A stretch of DNA of 64,000 bases from Kalmusia sp. IMI 367209 (GCA_027946365.1 JAPEUQ010000017.1:62001-126000), one strand, 5' to 3'; shown: positions 44,244 through 55,424, counted from the stretch's first letter. Notes: generated from the letters alone by a model not told the origin. Translations and numbers: made by a program.

Positions 44244-45846
44244 AACTTCCTCGCGCTCGCCGGAAGCACATCTTGACTCGTATCTAACGCCCTGCCTAGC
44301 TCCTCAAACAGATCCCCTGGGAATTCCACGTCTTCTACCAATGCACTCTCCGGCTCGCCTGGTTTCAGCGGAACCCAGGTCTGGCGTTGGTAAAATACTT
44401 TCATTGCGCGCGTCGGATAGCGCTGATCTATGGAAGAGGAATAAAATAGATCTGGCGTGAGGATCCATAGGAGGAGTGAAGGGACGGGGGAGGAGACGGA
44501 GGAGGTGTTAGGATGAACATGGAATCTACGGAAATTTTGATTCTCGATGAGGTAGACGAGGCGGGCTGATATCCACTTTTGTATGGGGTAGGTGGTGGGT
44601 GGTTTGGAGGGGTAAGCGGAGAGGGAGATGCAGTATTTGTAGATGAGCCAGCCAGAGGAGGGGTTGTCTGTGTTACCTAGGACATGTTTACAATATTTGC
44701 AGAGAAGGGAGATATTCGAGTTCTGATACTTAGGTCAGCATAGAGCATACAAGGAAGAATTCGCAAAGCTTGAAAGATGTGGATGTAGCCTGCTCTTATC
44801 CCACCATTCCCATGAGCCTGTGGGTAAAATGGCAGTGAAACGACCAGGCCGCTCCCCCACAGCACCGACGGGCCCATCAACCAAAGGAAGAGGATCCGAA
44901 GGTGTGCGAGTTAAGTGTATGGAGCCCATTACTCTAGGGGATTTGTATCGACGACACTGCCATTGAAAAAGGCCAAGGTTGCCTTCTTAATCCCCATGAA
45001 GTTACACTCGTAACGTGCATCAAGCAAGATATAGAGAAAGCGTTATTGACTTACCTCCACCCCTCTACAATCCTGCTCCTTCAGCAAGAAGCTCGCTAGG
45101 TCTACAAAGCCTACACCTTCAGCAGCCTCCAGCCTATTGCCGGCAGCATACCCCTTCCTTTTGATAGCATCTTCGTTCGTGTGATCATGCAGATGATGCT
45201 CATCCGGCTTATGGCAGTGCCAAAAGTCCATCATCTCAGCCCAGTTTTCGTTGGGGAGATCTCTCCACTCTTGAATCACATCTTTCGGAATGATGACCCC
45301 TTGGCAGCTCTTGCAATGGATTGTTACTGCCTTCATTTGATCCAGCGACGCGCCATCCCAAGGCACAAGATTCGCCTTTCGTTCTTCTGACCGCAGTGTC
45401 CCAAGCATGTCGGACCCTTCTTTCTCTTCAATTTGCAGTCGCAGCGTCAGGCTCTTGCTCGGGGGGCTCGCTGGGAGTGAGAGCGCAGCATCTCCTCCTC
45501 CTTCCACTTGCATAGGGAGTCGAATTGTAGCCGACTCGCCTTCGTGGCTAACGGTAATGGAGCGCCCATCGCTTGCTAGCTTCGCCTTCGTCTCACGCGT
45601 GTGCACGGTACGCAGTGAGGCATAGAATGAGACGGTCCTAGCATGTAGCAGAAGCTCTGCGTAGAGCGTGATCGAAGACTCGTTCATGGCAAGACGTTGC
45701 TCAGGCTGTTGCGCGTCCTGGAGTAAGTTTTGAGATGCTATAGATGCGGGTGATGCGCTGGGCTTAGGATCAGTTAGTATCTTCACCGTCTCTTTCGGAA
45801 GCTCGAGCGCATCGTAGGCGGACGCGGGGAGGGCAGAGGGTGGCAT
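44207..45846 (-). CDS. UBE3D-like E2-binding protein (HECT_2 family)
   Basis: Homolog of human UBE3D/H10BH, a ubiquitin ligase-like protein that binds E2 enzymes. The N-terminal exon (45846-45055) contains TIHCKSCQGVIIP and WRDLPNENWAEMMDFWHCHKPDEHHLHDH, matching the family's Cys/His-rich core, and ends QDCRGVE. The last exon (44722-44207) starts NSNISLLCKYCKHVLGNT, the second CxxC half of the core. It continues with ISARLVYLIENQNFRRFHVHP and SLLLWILTPDLFYSSS and ends with the conserved RAMKVFYQ...GWEVGIVGEV. Joined directly they stay in frame (435 residues), but the intron would be 332 bases, long for this genome. It contains an open stretch (about 44940-45014) that could be an extra exon. 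Identity is confident; the middle junction is not. Confidence 0.82.
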
Positions 45847-46179
45847 GGCTTAGTTGTGTAAGCCATACTGGTCGTAGTGAAGTTGAAGTAGAGAGAGCTC
45901 GTTCGCCGTCGACTAAGGCGCAATTCTAGCTCCGAAGTAGCCCCGCTTTCATTCCTTTCCACGCAGATGAAGTATCGTACCCTCAGCCGAAATCCTCAGA
46001 CTTATAGTTGTAATTCTCACATTGGCGGAAGATCGGAGCTGCCTGGACCCTTGGCCACTTGCTCATTTACGCGGGTGCGCGGAGGGCCATAGCTCGAAAA
46101 TGCGGACCACCCCATCAACCTCCGCAAAATAACGCTGTGAACTACACCCACACCACCCAATTGCTTCCCTCTACTCATA
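45847..46179. promoter_or_regulatory. Divergent promoter of UBE3D-like gene and Erg26
   Basis: 333 bases between the two start codons, serving both genes. No specific factor site recognised. Confidence 0.5.
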
Positions 46180-47346
46180 ATGGCTTCCCGCAACCCGGTG
46201 CCTTCCCTCGGCAGAGTCCTCGTCATCGGCGGCTGCGGCTTTCTCGGCTCCCACATCGTCTCCCTAATTGTGAAGCGCCACCCTTCCACCATCGTCTCCG
46301 TCCTTGACCTCCGCACGAGCGCGAACCGCAATGCCTCGCCGCAGGTCTCATACTATGACGGCGATATTACCGACCTGGATGCTCTAAAGAAGATATTTGG
46401 GGAAATCAAGCCAGATGCGGTTATCCATACGGCGTCGCCGCATTTCCACTTGCCGCCCGCTGTCCACGACAAGGTGAATGTGCAAGGTACGAAGAACTTA
46501 TTGAAAGCAGCGCAAGAGACGGGCGTAAAAGCTTTTGTGTATACTAGCTCGGCGAGCGTGATCCTGGGCCCAGCGTCCCAGCTGGTGAATGCAAATGAAG
46601 AGTGGCCGATGGTGACGGGGGACGCGCAGCCAGAGTACTACACCACCACCAAGGTACCACCCCTAAGGCTCCCTTCTTTTTTGTCGTGCTAATTAGACAC
46701 AAAGGCATACGCCGAAACCGCCGTCTTGGAAGCAAACCGCACTCCCGCCTCCTTCCTCACCTGCGCCATCCGCCCTGCTGGTATCTTCGGCGAAGGCGAC
46801 GTGCAGCTCCTTCCACCCATGATAGGCGCGTACCGCAAAGGACAGACTAAATTTCAAGTCGGTCCCAACGACAACCTCTTCGACTTTACTTACGTTGAAA
46901 ATGTTGCGTATGGCCACCTGCTCGCCGTGCAGGCGCTGCTACACTCGCACAAGATCCTGCCTACCGTACCACTAGATACCGAGCGCGTGGATGGCGAAGC
47001 CTTTTTCATAACAAATGGGCAGCCTGTGTACTTTTGGGATTTTGCGAGAGCGGTGTGGCATGAGGCCGGGGACCGGATACCGTTGTCAAGTGTGTGGAAG
47101 CTGGATACGGACTTTGCGATGGCGGTCGGGGGTTTGTTGGAATGGGTGTTTTGGGCCATTGGGAGGACGCCAAATCTCACAAGGAAACAAGTAAGGTATA
47201 GTACGTTGAGCAAGTATCACAACATCGACAAGGCGAAGCGCCGGCTTGGATATCATCCGCTTGTCGAGCTGGATGAGGGCATTCGAAGAGGTGTACGTTA
47301 CATCCTAGAGAACGAGACAAAGCAGGCGCAAAAGAAAGATCAATAA
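46180..47346 (+). CDS. erg26: Sterol-4-alpha-carboxylate 3-dehydrogenase (Erg26)
   Basis: ER enzyme of ergosterol synthesis. Acting with Erg25 and Erg27, it oxidatively decarboxylates the C-4 carboxysterol to a 3-ketosterol using NAD(P)+. Exons 46180-46653 and 46705-47346 (intron 51 bases) give 371 residues. The Rossmann motif VLVIGGCGFLGSHIV is at the N-terminus; DLRTSANRNA, YYDGDITD, DAVIHTASPHFH, GTKNLLKAA and FVYTSSASVI follow. The catalytic Tyr and Lys are in EYYTTTK at the splice junction, then AIRPAGIFGEGD, FDFTYVENVAYGHLLA and FFITNGQPVYFWDFARAVW. A hydrophobic segment near residue 310 (AVGGLLEWVFWAIG) may attach it to the membrane. All are typical of Erg26. Confidence 0.94.
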
Positions 47347-47888
47347 GACATGCGTTGAGGAGAAGGATATGAATATCACGACTACGTTCTGGGACCACAC
47401 CTTCGGAAAGCATGTAGATATTGTAATACATGAAACCTACTGATCTACTATGGATCTGCATGGCGCCATTTGACCGCTACGCTCGTTATGCGCCGTAGAT
47501 TCAAAAAAGGAACTGGGAAGCCATGCAAATAGATGCGACTAACCCTTATAACACCGTCCAGGACTCCTGATGTGTGGACCCATTGATGGTGGGATCCGGG
47601 TATCAACCCTCAATCTATACGAAAGCCGTGTCATCATGAAAATGTCTCCACCCCATGCAGCCGGGGCCCGCAATGTGCACAAAATTAGAAGAAATTCCTA
47701 GAATTACCGTTAGCACTCTGGAACCGACCAGGTCCAAGGTGGGTGAGCCAAAAACCCGGTCACCTCGGCAGCTTGCAACAATCCACGTTTGTATCATGTG
47801 TTCTGATGTGAAACTGCACAAAGCAGCCGAACAGGCCTGCACGAAGTGGCCGGACGTCTACGTCACCCACTGCAGCCGATTATATAAC
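47347..47888. other. Intergenic region between convergent genes
   Basis: 3' flanks of Erg26 and the two-domain E2 gene; nothing else recognised. Confidence 0.5.
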
Positions 47889-49463
47889 TTACTCAGCACT
47901 GTCCTGAGCCGACCGTCGTAGGCGCCGATTGTATATCTTCTTGTCGTCAGGACCTCCCCAGAAAAGCTTCGCAGCCTCGAGATTGACCAAAGTGCGCGGA
48001 TCGTAAGCGGGAGATTCCTCTTCGATAGCCTCAATAATAGCCTCGATGTGTGACCGCATGTCTTCCTTGCGAACAGCATTGTAGCAGAGGATACCGTCTG
48101 GAGAGACGCGGTGGTGGAAGATGGGGGTTTCGAACTTCACGCGAGGTAGGACATCTGGAAACTTTGGGCTCAGATAGATCATAATGCGGAACATACCCCC
48201 ATCGAGATTTGTCATCGGCCGTCCAAAGAATACTAATCGCCAGACGAAAGGGTTCTTGTCGACCAAGTCGAGGTCGAGCGTGACAGCATCATTCTTCTTA
48301 TAGTTCTCGACAATCTGCTCAAATTGTCGCTGAAGATTGCTTGCTATGCCAATCTCGTTCTGAACAGCCTTGATGCCATCGGCAGCCCAGCCAACTGTCT
48401 CTTGGTTCAGCTTCTCAAGAATGGTCTGAAGACGAGCCTTCAATGACGAATACTGGAAGCTGCCCTCCATATTGTTGCCTGGCCCCTCAAATGGCATCTT
48501 CTCAAACCTCTCACCGTCCTTGTGCTTCTTCATTTCTGTCTCAATGCTGGCCAGGTACGACTCGTAGTACCACAGGAACCGACGCTTGCAAAGATCTTTG
48601 AACGGCTCAAACGGCGCATCGGAAGCACCCGCTTGGTAGTCCTCCTCCGCATTGTAGACGGTAACTCCGGGTGTCTTCCCTCGCTTGATTCCCAAGTAGT
48701 CTTCAAGTCGTTCAATCACAGATATGCGCAATGTCTCATGGCGAATCTTCGCTACATAAGCAGCCTGGTTCTTCTTGTCGTAGTCGGAATTCGCGTCTTC
48801 GAAGCCGGGTTCATTTTCGTAGGGATTCGAGGACATGAGACTCTGGATAGAGATCAAGATTGACTCCAGGCCCTGTGCGGAAGACCACTCCTCGCCCCGT
48901 TCGCCTCGCCATGTGCTACTTTCATGTCAGTGAACCTGATTGACCAATATAAGCCTAAAGATAGTAATTGAAGCAATAGACCGAACACCTTCGTAGCCCA
49001 CGGGTAGCGAGACAGCTACGCTTGTATAATGATCCTGAGGTCACACGCCTCATCATACAGATTCCATCATCAGTGTGATATTCACCCAGGGCCCCTCGCT
49101 CGCTCGGTATGGGACTTACCCAAGAATTGATAAGCACACCCTACCTCCAGCATAAATATTCGGATTGAACCTAGTATGGCCATTATTGGTTGTGATTGAC
49201 TGGACCTGGGGTGCCTTCGTAGGATATTCGCGGCCGAATTTCACGCTGAAATCGAAGAAGCCGAACTCGTACGGGGTGTCTGGGGGACCGATGATGAGGG
49301 CTCGCACATGTCGGACGTCGATGTCCCGGCAGGCAACTGCGAGAGCTGCCATACGTTAGCAGTTGTCGTAATCCTTAGGCAACAAGTATTGGCACTCACA
49401 AAGATCTGAACCCCGCTGAATCTCACTCAGCTCCTGGGAGTTTTTAGCTCGAAACAGTTTCAT
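47889..49463 (-). CDS. UBE2Z-like ubiquitin-conjugating enzyme with a second UBC domain
   Basis: Exons 49463-49400, 49345-49120 and 48915-47889 (introns 54 and 204 bases) give 438 residues. The first UBC domain resembles human UBE2Z/USE1: DVRHVRALIIGPPDTPYEFGFFDFSVKFGREYPTKAPQV, then [32 protein letters not shown] with the catalytic Cys near residue 92, and ISIQSLMSSNPYENEPGFE. A helical linker follows. Residues about 300-430 then read as a second UBC fold: FGRPMTNLDGGMFRIMIYLSPKFPDVLPRVKFETPIFHHRVSPDGILCYNAV, with a Cys near 374 in the catalytic position, but HHR where E2s have HPN. The second domain may therefore be degenerate or use another chemistry. The ATG at 49463 is the first in frame. 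Divergent to Trs23. Confidence 0.88.
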
Positions 49464-49970
49464 ACGCGTATTGAGCCACGTACTCGAGTGATGCGTAATA
49501 TTGACTGGTTTGACATCGTATGAGCACCTAAGGGAGGCTAGGTGCGGAGAGAGGATAGCTGCAAGCTGGCGTCGCACAGGGTGGTGTGTCTGTGTGCCGG
49601 TGCACTTTAGTTGAGCAAGGCAGTGAACCAGAGTGGGCGACGGTGGTGGGTGCTCGGAGTTTGAGTTAGATCAGAGGCCACCGCCGTCTGTTGAGGGTGA
49701 AGTGTGGAGCCTGGCTGGTGAAGCTCGCGACGACGTGGGGCAGAATGCGGGCGGTCAGATCCCTGTCCCTTAGAACCTCACCACCAAGGGCCCGTGCACT
49801 GGAGCTCAAGGAAACACCGACGAGCTGTTGTATGCGATTAGCGACCCGGCTTGCGCTTCAGTGAAACCTGGGATCCATCTATACGGACTACAACTTGGAA
49901 ATTTCCAAAAAGCTACGGTAGGACTAGGCAAGCACACAAACAAGGGGCTCCGTTCAACAAATCGATCACG
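49464..49970. promoter_or_regulatory. Divergent promoter of the E2 gene and Trs23
   Basis: 507 bases shared by the two genes. No specific site recognised; plus- and minus-strand frames at 49806-50181 are chance overlaps. Confidence 0.5.
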
Positions 49971-50557
49971 ATGTGAGTTACCTCCGCGCACACTTGGTAG
50001 TGGCTTACTTGCCTTACAAAATGCTAACCTTCGCAGGGTTGTCTTTGCTCTCTTCGTAATCAGCAAATCTGGCGGTCTAATCTACAATCGCGAATTCCAC
50101 ACTGGCATGAGCAAGCTCGGCAGCAACGACCTCCTCATGCTCGCAGGGTCATTCCACGGGTACGCCCTCCCAAGCCCGTAGTCTTCATACTTCAGCTCAC
50201 TAGATATTTAGCATGCACGCTATAACGAAACAGCTGTGTCCAAACCCTCCCGTACCACCGCTCCCCGCCTCCACCGGCGCCGCAAACCTCGCCCCCTCTC
50301 CCTTCACACACCGCGCGACAGGCCTCGAAGTCCTCGAAACGTCACAGTTTCGCATGCAATGTTTTCAGACGCTCACCGGCATCAAATTTTTGCTTTTTAC
50401 GGAACCTCAGCAACCGAATATCGATACTATGATGAAGAAAATATATGAGCTCTATGCAGATTTTGTGATGAAGAATCCGTTCTATACGGTGGAGATGCCG
50501 ATTAGGTGTGAGAAGTTTGATCGTGGCCTGGATGGGTTTGTCAAGGTGAGAGGCTGA
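49971..50557 (+). CDS. TRAPP complex subunit Trs23 (TRAPPC4)
   Basis: Core longin-fold subunit of the TRAPP complexes, which activate Rab1/Ypt1 in ER-to-Golgi traffic and autophagy. Exons 49971-49972, 50037-50159 and 50212-50557; introns 64 and 52 bases; 156 residues. The first coding exon is just AT: the start codon is completed by the G after the intron (AT, GTGAGT...CGCAG, GGTTGTC), giving MVVFALFVISKSGGLIYNREF. Further family motifs are SNDLLMLAGSFHGMHAITKQL across the second splice, GLEVLETSQFRMQCFQTLTGIKFLLFTEP and MKKIYELYADFVMKNPFYTVEMPIRCEKFD. The split start means a plain open-frame scan misses the N-terminus. Confidence 0.92.
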
Positions 50558-51022
50558 AGAAGGGCGCGGAATCGATACGGATCATTGGAACTTATGAACT
50601 GGACGTGGTTGCCGCCATGGGGCAGCCCCAGGAGTATGATGCAGAGCCCAGGTTTGAAAGAGAGCCCTATCTTAATCCGGCAGTATATAGCGAGGGGGAA
50701 ATACACCCGATTGCATTACATTGGGAATGCTCAGAGGTAGTGTGAGATGGACTTTTGGACCAGATATCGACTCCGAGAGCATGGTTAATAAGAAGACAAA
50801 GGAGGTCTAGTGGATGACAACTGATAGATTAATAGATAATGTTTATAGCACATATCAGAAACACAGACTAGCATGACTTTTTTTTTTGGAATGTTTCATA
50901 TGGTCTATTCTAGGAAGCCTTTATTGGCGTCTCCGTAGAGGTGCGCAGACACTCGTATGCGCAGTCATGAGTCTTCTTCCGCTGAACGCCTCAGATGCTT
51001 GACACCCATCGTAGTACTAGAC
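50558..51022. other. Intergenic region between convergent genes
   Basis: 3' flanks of Trs23 and Rpn10, with a T-run of about 11 near 50878. No gene recognised. Confidence 0.5.
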
Positions 51023-52070
51023 TCAAGCCGTGTCCATCTTGTCTGGGTCATCCTTCTTGTCCTTGCTTCCGCTACCACTTGGCTGACCTTGATCGTCCAA
51101 CAAGGGCTGTTTCTCATCACCTTCGGCCACGGGCTCCAGCTCGGACTTGCCTTCCGCAGCTTCCTTGGCCCTTCTCTCCCTCTCCTTCTCTAGTCGTGCC
51201 TTCTCTTCTTCGAAGCTCATCCTTAACGCTAATGCGAGTTCTGGATCTACAGACGGGTCGACGCCGAATTCGTAAGAATTGCCACCAGTGTCGCCTCCCT
51301 CTCCGCCTGCGTTGCTTGGCCCTGCCCCCCCCCCGGAGCTACCATCACCACCGAGTATGGGTGTAGTGACTAGGGAGTCGCTGAGTAGGTTGGAGCTTGG
51401 TTGGATGACGGCGAGATGTGATCCCTCCGCGCTTTGGCATGCCTCGCTGAATTTCTCAAGCTTCCTAGTTGTCTCATCTCCGAGTTCGCCGAATGCGATG
51501 ATGTCTACGTTTATGCCGTTCTTTTTCATACGTTTTGACAGCTTCACGAGGTCTTTCTCCTCCTCTTCGATCGGACTACAGGTAAATATGACTATACGCT
51601 GCTTCTGGGACTTATTCTGGCGATGCTTGAGGGCCAGCTATATCATCGTTAGTTCAACAGATTGTGAGGCAGCCACCTGAATGACGTACTGCGGCGACGT
51701 TGATTCCCGTTGAGAAATGTGAGGTTCCCTTTATTTTTGTCCTGTGTAGCCCGTCGAGGATCTTTCCAATATCCGTAGTGAGGGTGGTGAGAATCTCCGG
51801 TGTGTTTCCTCCCATGCTCATGAGTCCGACAGACGACTCTGGATTCGCCCCAGTCTTCGCGGAGAAAATGAGGCTCACGGCGTCGGCTTGCGCTTCCCAT
51901 CGTGATGGTCTAGTATCGCATCAGTATTCAGAGCTATTATCAATAGCATATTACGTACACGTAGTCGCCGTTCCGACTCGCTTCGCTATTGTCGACGCTG
52001 CTGATGGTTAGCGAGACCAAGAGGCAAATAGGTGTCGCACTGACATTATCATAGACGCTTCTAAAACCAT
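51023..52070 (-). CDS. rpn10: 26S proteasome ubiquitin receptor Rpn10
   Basis: Regulatory-particle subunit that binds polyubiquitin and stabilises the lid-base contact. Exons 52070-52045, 51997-51959, 51909-51690 and 51637-51023; introns 47, 49 and 52 bases; 299 residues. The spliced N-terminus reads [33 protein letters not shown], the start of the von Willebrand factor A domain. It continues NPESSVGLMSMGG, TKIKGTSHFSTGINVAALALKHR, QKQRIVIFTCSPI and KKNGINVDIIAFGE. A Gly/Ser-rich linker leads to one ubiquitin-interacting motif (DPELALALRMSFEEEKARLE) and a Lys/Asp-rich tail. Two acceptors three bases apart before exon 2 would give VDN or SVDN; the former matches the family. Divergent to Nbl1. 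Confidence 0.95.
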
Positions 52071-52687
52071 CGTGACGAGATTGCTGATTCAGTTGTGGGT
52101 GGTCAAAAGTGGCGCGAGTGGAGTGTGGTTGCGGAGTACTGGCTGTTGCGGAAGTCGGAGCTACTCAAGCTCACAAGCGAGCAGTGAAGCCGGGGATTAT
52201 ACGTCGGTCACGTGCGACGTTGCTCTCCACCTGGAGGGGTCCGTGGCCCGTTGATTTGTCTTGCTTTGGAAATATCTCTCGCAAGGTTGGTTAAATCCTT
52301 CTACGTAATCAAAGTGGGTGATGTTTGTGTCGAAGAAGCAGAATCCGATTGCCTGTAAGTTGCGCCCAATATCTAGTAGCTAGGGATCGAATTGTCAAGC
52401 AGTCGCTTCGAAGGTCGCTGGGATCACAGGGTTTCGCGTCATGCCCAGCCGTCCGCCAGCTGTTAGCGCGGTATGGTTGCCCCGTGCGCCAGTCGCGACG
52501 AAATCCCCATCACTGCACTCCGCTTACTTCTTCCATCTTTACACCAACACCAGTTTATTGAGAGGTCGCATACACACCCTTGAAAAGCCCCCAGGCGTAT
52601 CAGTACCTCTGCTCCTTTGTGTAGATAGCATAGCGATCGGCGTGTGCTCCTCAAACCGGATCATAACAATAAACAAACACCAACATC
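52071..52687. promoter_or_regulatory. Divergent promoter of Rpn10 and Nbl1
   Basis: 617 bases between the start codons. GGTGGTCAAA at about 52099 is near the proteasome-associated element GGTGGCAAA but has an extra base, so I do not call it a site. Confidence 0.45.
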
Positions 52688-53234
52688 ATGTCGCAACTCA
52701 CCACGGAAGCCAAAGGCGCCATAAAGGCGAACCTCGAGCTTGAGCGTAAGCATCTTCGACCTTTACTTTTATGACTACTAACAAAAATCAGTGAAGGCGC
52801 GTAGTGAGAAGCTAAGCGCGATGTGCGAAGCGCAAGTCGCCAGTCTACGATCGCGGTTGGAGCGTCGCGTCAATCGCATACCCAATAGCAAACGTAGCAT
52901 GAGCATCACTGAACTTCTCGACGTCCCCATCACTGTGCCCGTCAAAGCTCCAAAACTTCCACCGGCAAAGAAAGAAGTTGCAGCAGCTGCAACGCAAGCT
53001 CCTGTACCAGTTCGCACCACAGTTCAACCAGCTGCACGGAAGACGAGGGTAGCGCCTTCAAAACCTGCTCCGAAACCTGCTCCCAAGACTACGCGTGGTA
53101 AAAAGAGGCCGTCAGACGACGGTGACAAGGAAAATGAGGAGCTCAATGTTCCCAAGAAGCGCGCCAAAGCCACTACCAAACCTGCACCACCGGCTCCCCG
53201 CACCACCAGCACGAAGTACTCGTGCCGCTTCTAG
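52688..53234 (+). CDS. nbl1: Borealin-like chromosomal passenger subunit Nbl1 (frame interrupted)
   Basis: Fungal Borealin/Nbl1, which joins survivin (Bir1) and INCENP (Sli15) to place Aurora B at centromeres. Exons 52688-52745 and 52792-53234, intron 46 bases. The conserved helix is complete: ANLELELKARSEKLSAMCEAQVASLRSRLERRVNRIP, then RSMSITELLDVPI. A Lys/Pro/Ala-rich region with DGDKENEELNVPKKRAK follows. The frame stops at 53232-53234 after TSTKYSCRF. In the +1 frame the sequence goes on as RAASRKVVPPATQVLSPKPN and ends TRTRRAR with TGA at 53320-53322. This resembles the usual fungal Nbl1 tail (QVLSPK...NSR). One extra C in the CCCC run at about 53191-53194 would explain it. The passenger-complex binding part is intact either way. 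Confidence 0.8.
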
Positions 53235-53322
53235 AAAAGTGGTACCCCCCGCGACTCAGGTTCTTTCACCTAAACCGAACAACAATAGTCGACCCACAAC
53301 ACGTACACGCCGTGCACGATGA
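53235..53322 (+). other. Out-of-frame Nbl1 C-terminal tail
   Basis: In the +1 frame relative to the Nbl1 stop, this stretch encodes a basic tail with VVPPATQVLSPKPNNNSRP and ends in RRAR before TGA. Its composition and the LSPK motif fit a cyclin-dependent-kinase-type site seen in fungal Nbl1 tails. Likely coding in the true transcript if the upstream C-run is a base too long. Confidence 0.5.
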
Positions 53323-55424
53323 TGGGTGCTCTGTCGGCTCGCCTGACCACCAATTGAGATTTTGTGGCGTTCTTGGGCATTTTGGGGCATGGACCTAGTT
53401 TGAGATACCATTATTATTATCAAGGTTCTGTCGAGCCCCGGATGAGGAGGTCATCTCAGGGCGTTGCCCAACGGCGTCGAAGCAGCCCTGCGCTGTTATG
53501 TACCACACCATCCGCCCTCGCGGTAGTTCTAGGCTTTGATTCACGGGAGTCCAATGGAATTAGCCAGAGAAAGGGCAGGTTGAGGCGAAGCATCGGACTT
53601 TGGAAATCTAACAAAGGGCCGGGCATGATGTACGCCCTGTGGGATTCGTGTCTTGCTTCGAATGCACCAGTGAAGAACTAAACGTTTTGTCGTAGGCATG
53701 TGAATATATGTGACTAGCGTCAGGCGTCATGATAGCGAAGGAAATAGATTTGGTTTGGAGGCAACTCAAAGTTTGCACACGGAGAAATCTTTTTGTTAGC
53801 ATACGAGTGGATGCATTGCGAACAGTTGCTACGGCTAGTCATCTGGCGTGAATCCTACGACACAGCATCGCAGGTGCGCACAGCTGTGTGCAAAAGTACG
53901 CACACGTCGCGACACAGATGGCATTGGTGAAGCGCCGATCATGGCCCGGTCTTCTAATCGCCCATGCGCGGAGCCGAATAGCGTTTGGTAGCGCGCAAAG
54001 ATGCACTGCATGTTTCAACGTCTGCGCAAAAGCGACGACTATGCCCTGAATGTTGCCCGCCTTCAACATCATCGCGTGAGAACGCTTGCCGAGCCACGGC
54101 GATCGGGCCCACAACGCTGCGGTCTCCGCTCGCTGGCAGAATGGCCCCCCACACTATCCGGTGAGCACTTGTCGCACTCGCCACAGCGAAGGAGCCGAGC
54201 ATACGTAGTCTCTCTTTAGGACAGTTGGCACCTTTCCTGGAGCGCTGTTTGCAATGGAAAGGGCTTGTTGGATGCCCTCGTTGCTGAGGAGCGTACCCCC
54301 CGCTGCTCGTCCTGGCTCTGCGTGCATCTAGAGCATGAGATTGACGGCATGGGGAGCGATGGCGCAGTTCGCGGATCACAGCCTCAGGCACGCCACGAAG
54401 CGCTGCGGATCCCTGCGGCGTGTGGCCACTGGTAAGCAACCGGCAACTTTGAATGCATATGCAGCGTTTCCTCGTAGGGTTCACCGGTCAAGCCTCGCGT
54501 CGCAGCAGTGCAGACATGGCGAGCAGTGTTTGGTCGCTGGCGGCAACTGGCCGCGGGGCATGTCGACACTGTGACCGCCCTTTGGGGCCGTTTTGAGGGC
54601 GGCCGTCCGGTCTTTTGGTGGAGGACTGGCGGGATTGCAAAAAGTGGCACACCCTCCTCGCCGGACAAATGCACACGACGGCGTGCAGCAGCAACGACGC
54701 AGCTTGCGTCTGCAACAACCAAATGACGCAGGCACGTCTCTCGCGTGAATTCACGTCGAAACGGCGCTGCAACAGCGAATAATAGGATCCGCTCGTATTG
54801 TGTATCTGCGGGCTGACTATTGAAGTCGGGGCTTGGTTCGTTAGCGGCTTTTTGCTCCAGGCAGCAGTGCTTGGCAACAGTTGACGACCACTTCTCGACA
54901 CACCGAAGCACTACCTCGATCTCCCATCCCACTCCACGCCCTCTTCTTTCTTCTCTGTTTTGCCTCCGCCTGTATCCTCAGGCTTCATCACCTGGCTGTC
55001 GCGCTTTATCCGCCCTTGCTCGTTGCATATCTTCCCGTGCCGCAGCCCGTCTTACGCTGCGCCGCCCTCATATACCCTCGCCCCCGCTGGCCATCGACAC
55101 GCTTGCGAGCGCCCTTCCACTCTACTCTACTGGATTCCGCTGGCAACTCTCACGCCTTTCTCGTCAATTGCTTTCCATCCCCGCTCGCCCTGGGCCGTTC
55201 ATTGATGAAAGCGTGACCCTCGGACGACTCGACTGCTCTCTTCTGGCTGCTGGCCAACAGGATCGCTCCGTCCTCTCGATTCTTCCCGATTCGGTAGGGC
55301 GGCCTCTCATCGTGACTCCTATTCACCTGAACCGGGCCTGCAAGTCTGGCACTCGCGTGACTCATAGCCGGGTCGTCACACAGAGAGAGACGTCCTGATT
55401 GTACTCGTTACAGTCACAGCCACT
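53323..55424. other. Long upstream region of the C2H2 factor gene
   Basis: About 2.1 kb without a recognised gene. Several overlapping frames on both strands (53954-54484 and 54384-54932 minus; 54820-55398 plus) lack motifs. The last 500 bases are pyrimidine-rich, like a long 5' leader of the transcription factor at 55425. Confidence 0.45.

Noticed and set aside
52097..52108. Near match to the proteasome-associated control element upstream of Rpn10
   Set aside because: One extra base relative to GGTGGCAAA, and such elements are not established for filamentous ascomycetes.
54820..55398. 192-codon plus-strand frame before the C2H2 factor
   Set aside because: Ser/Pro/Leu/Arg-rich reading of a pyrimidine-rich leader; no motif.
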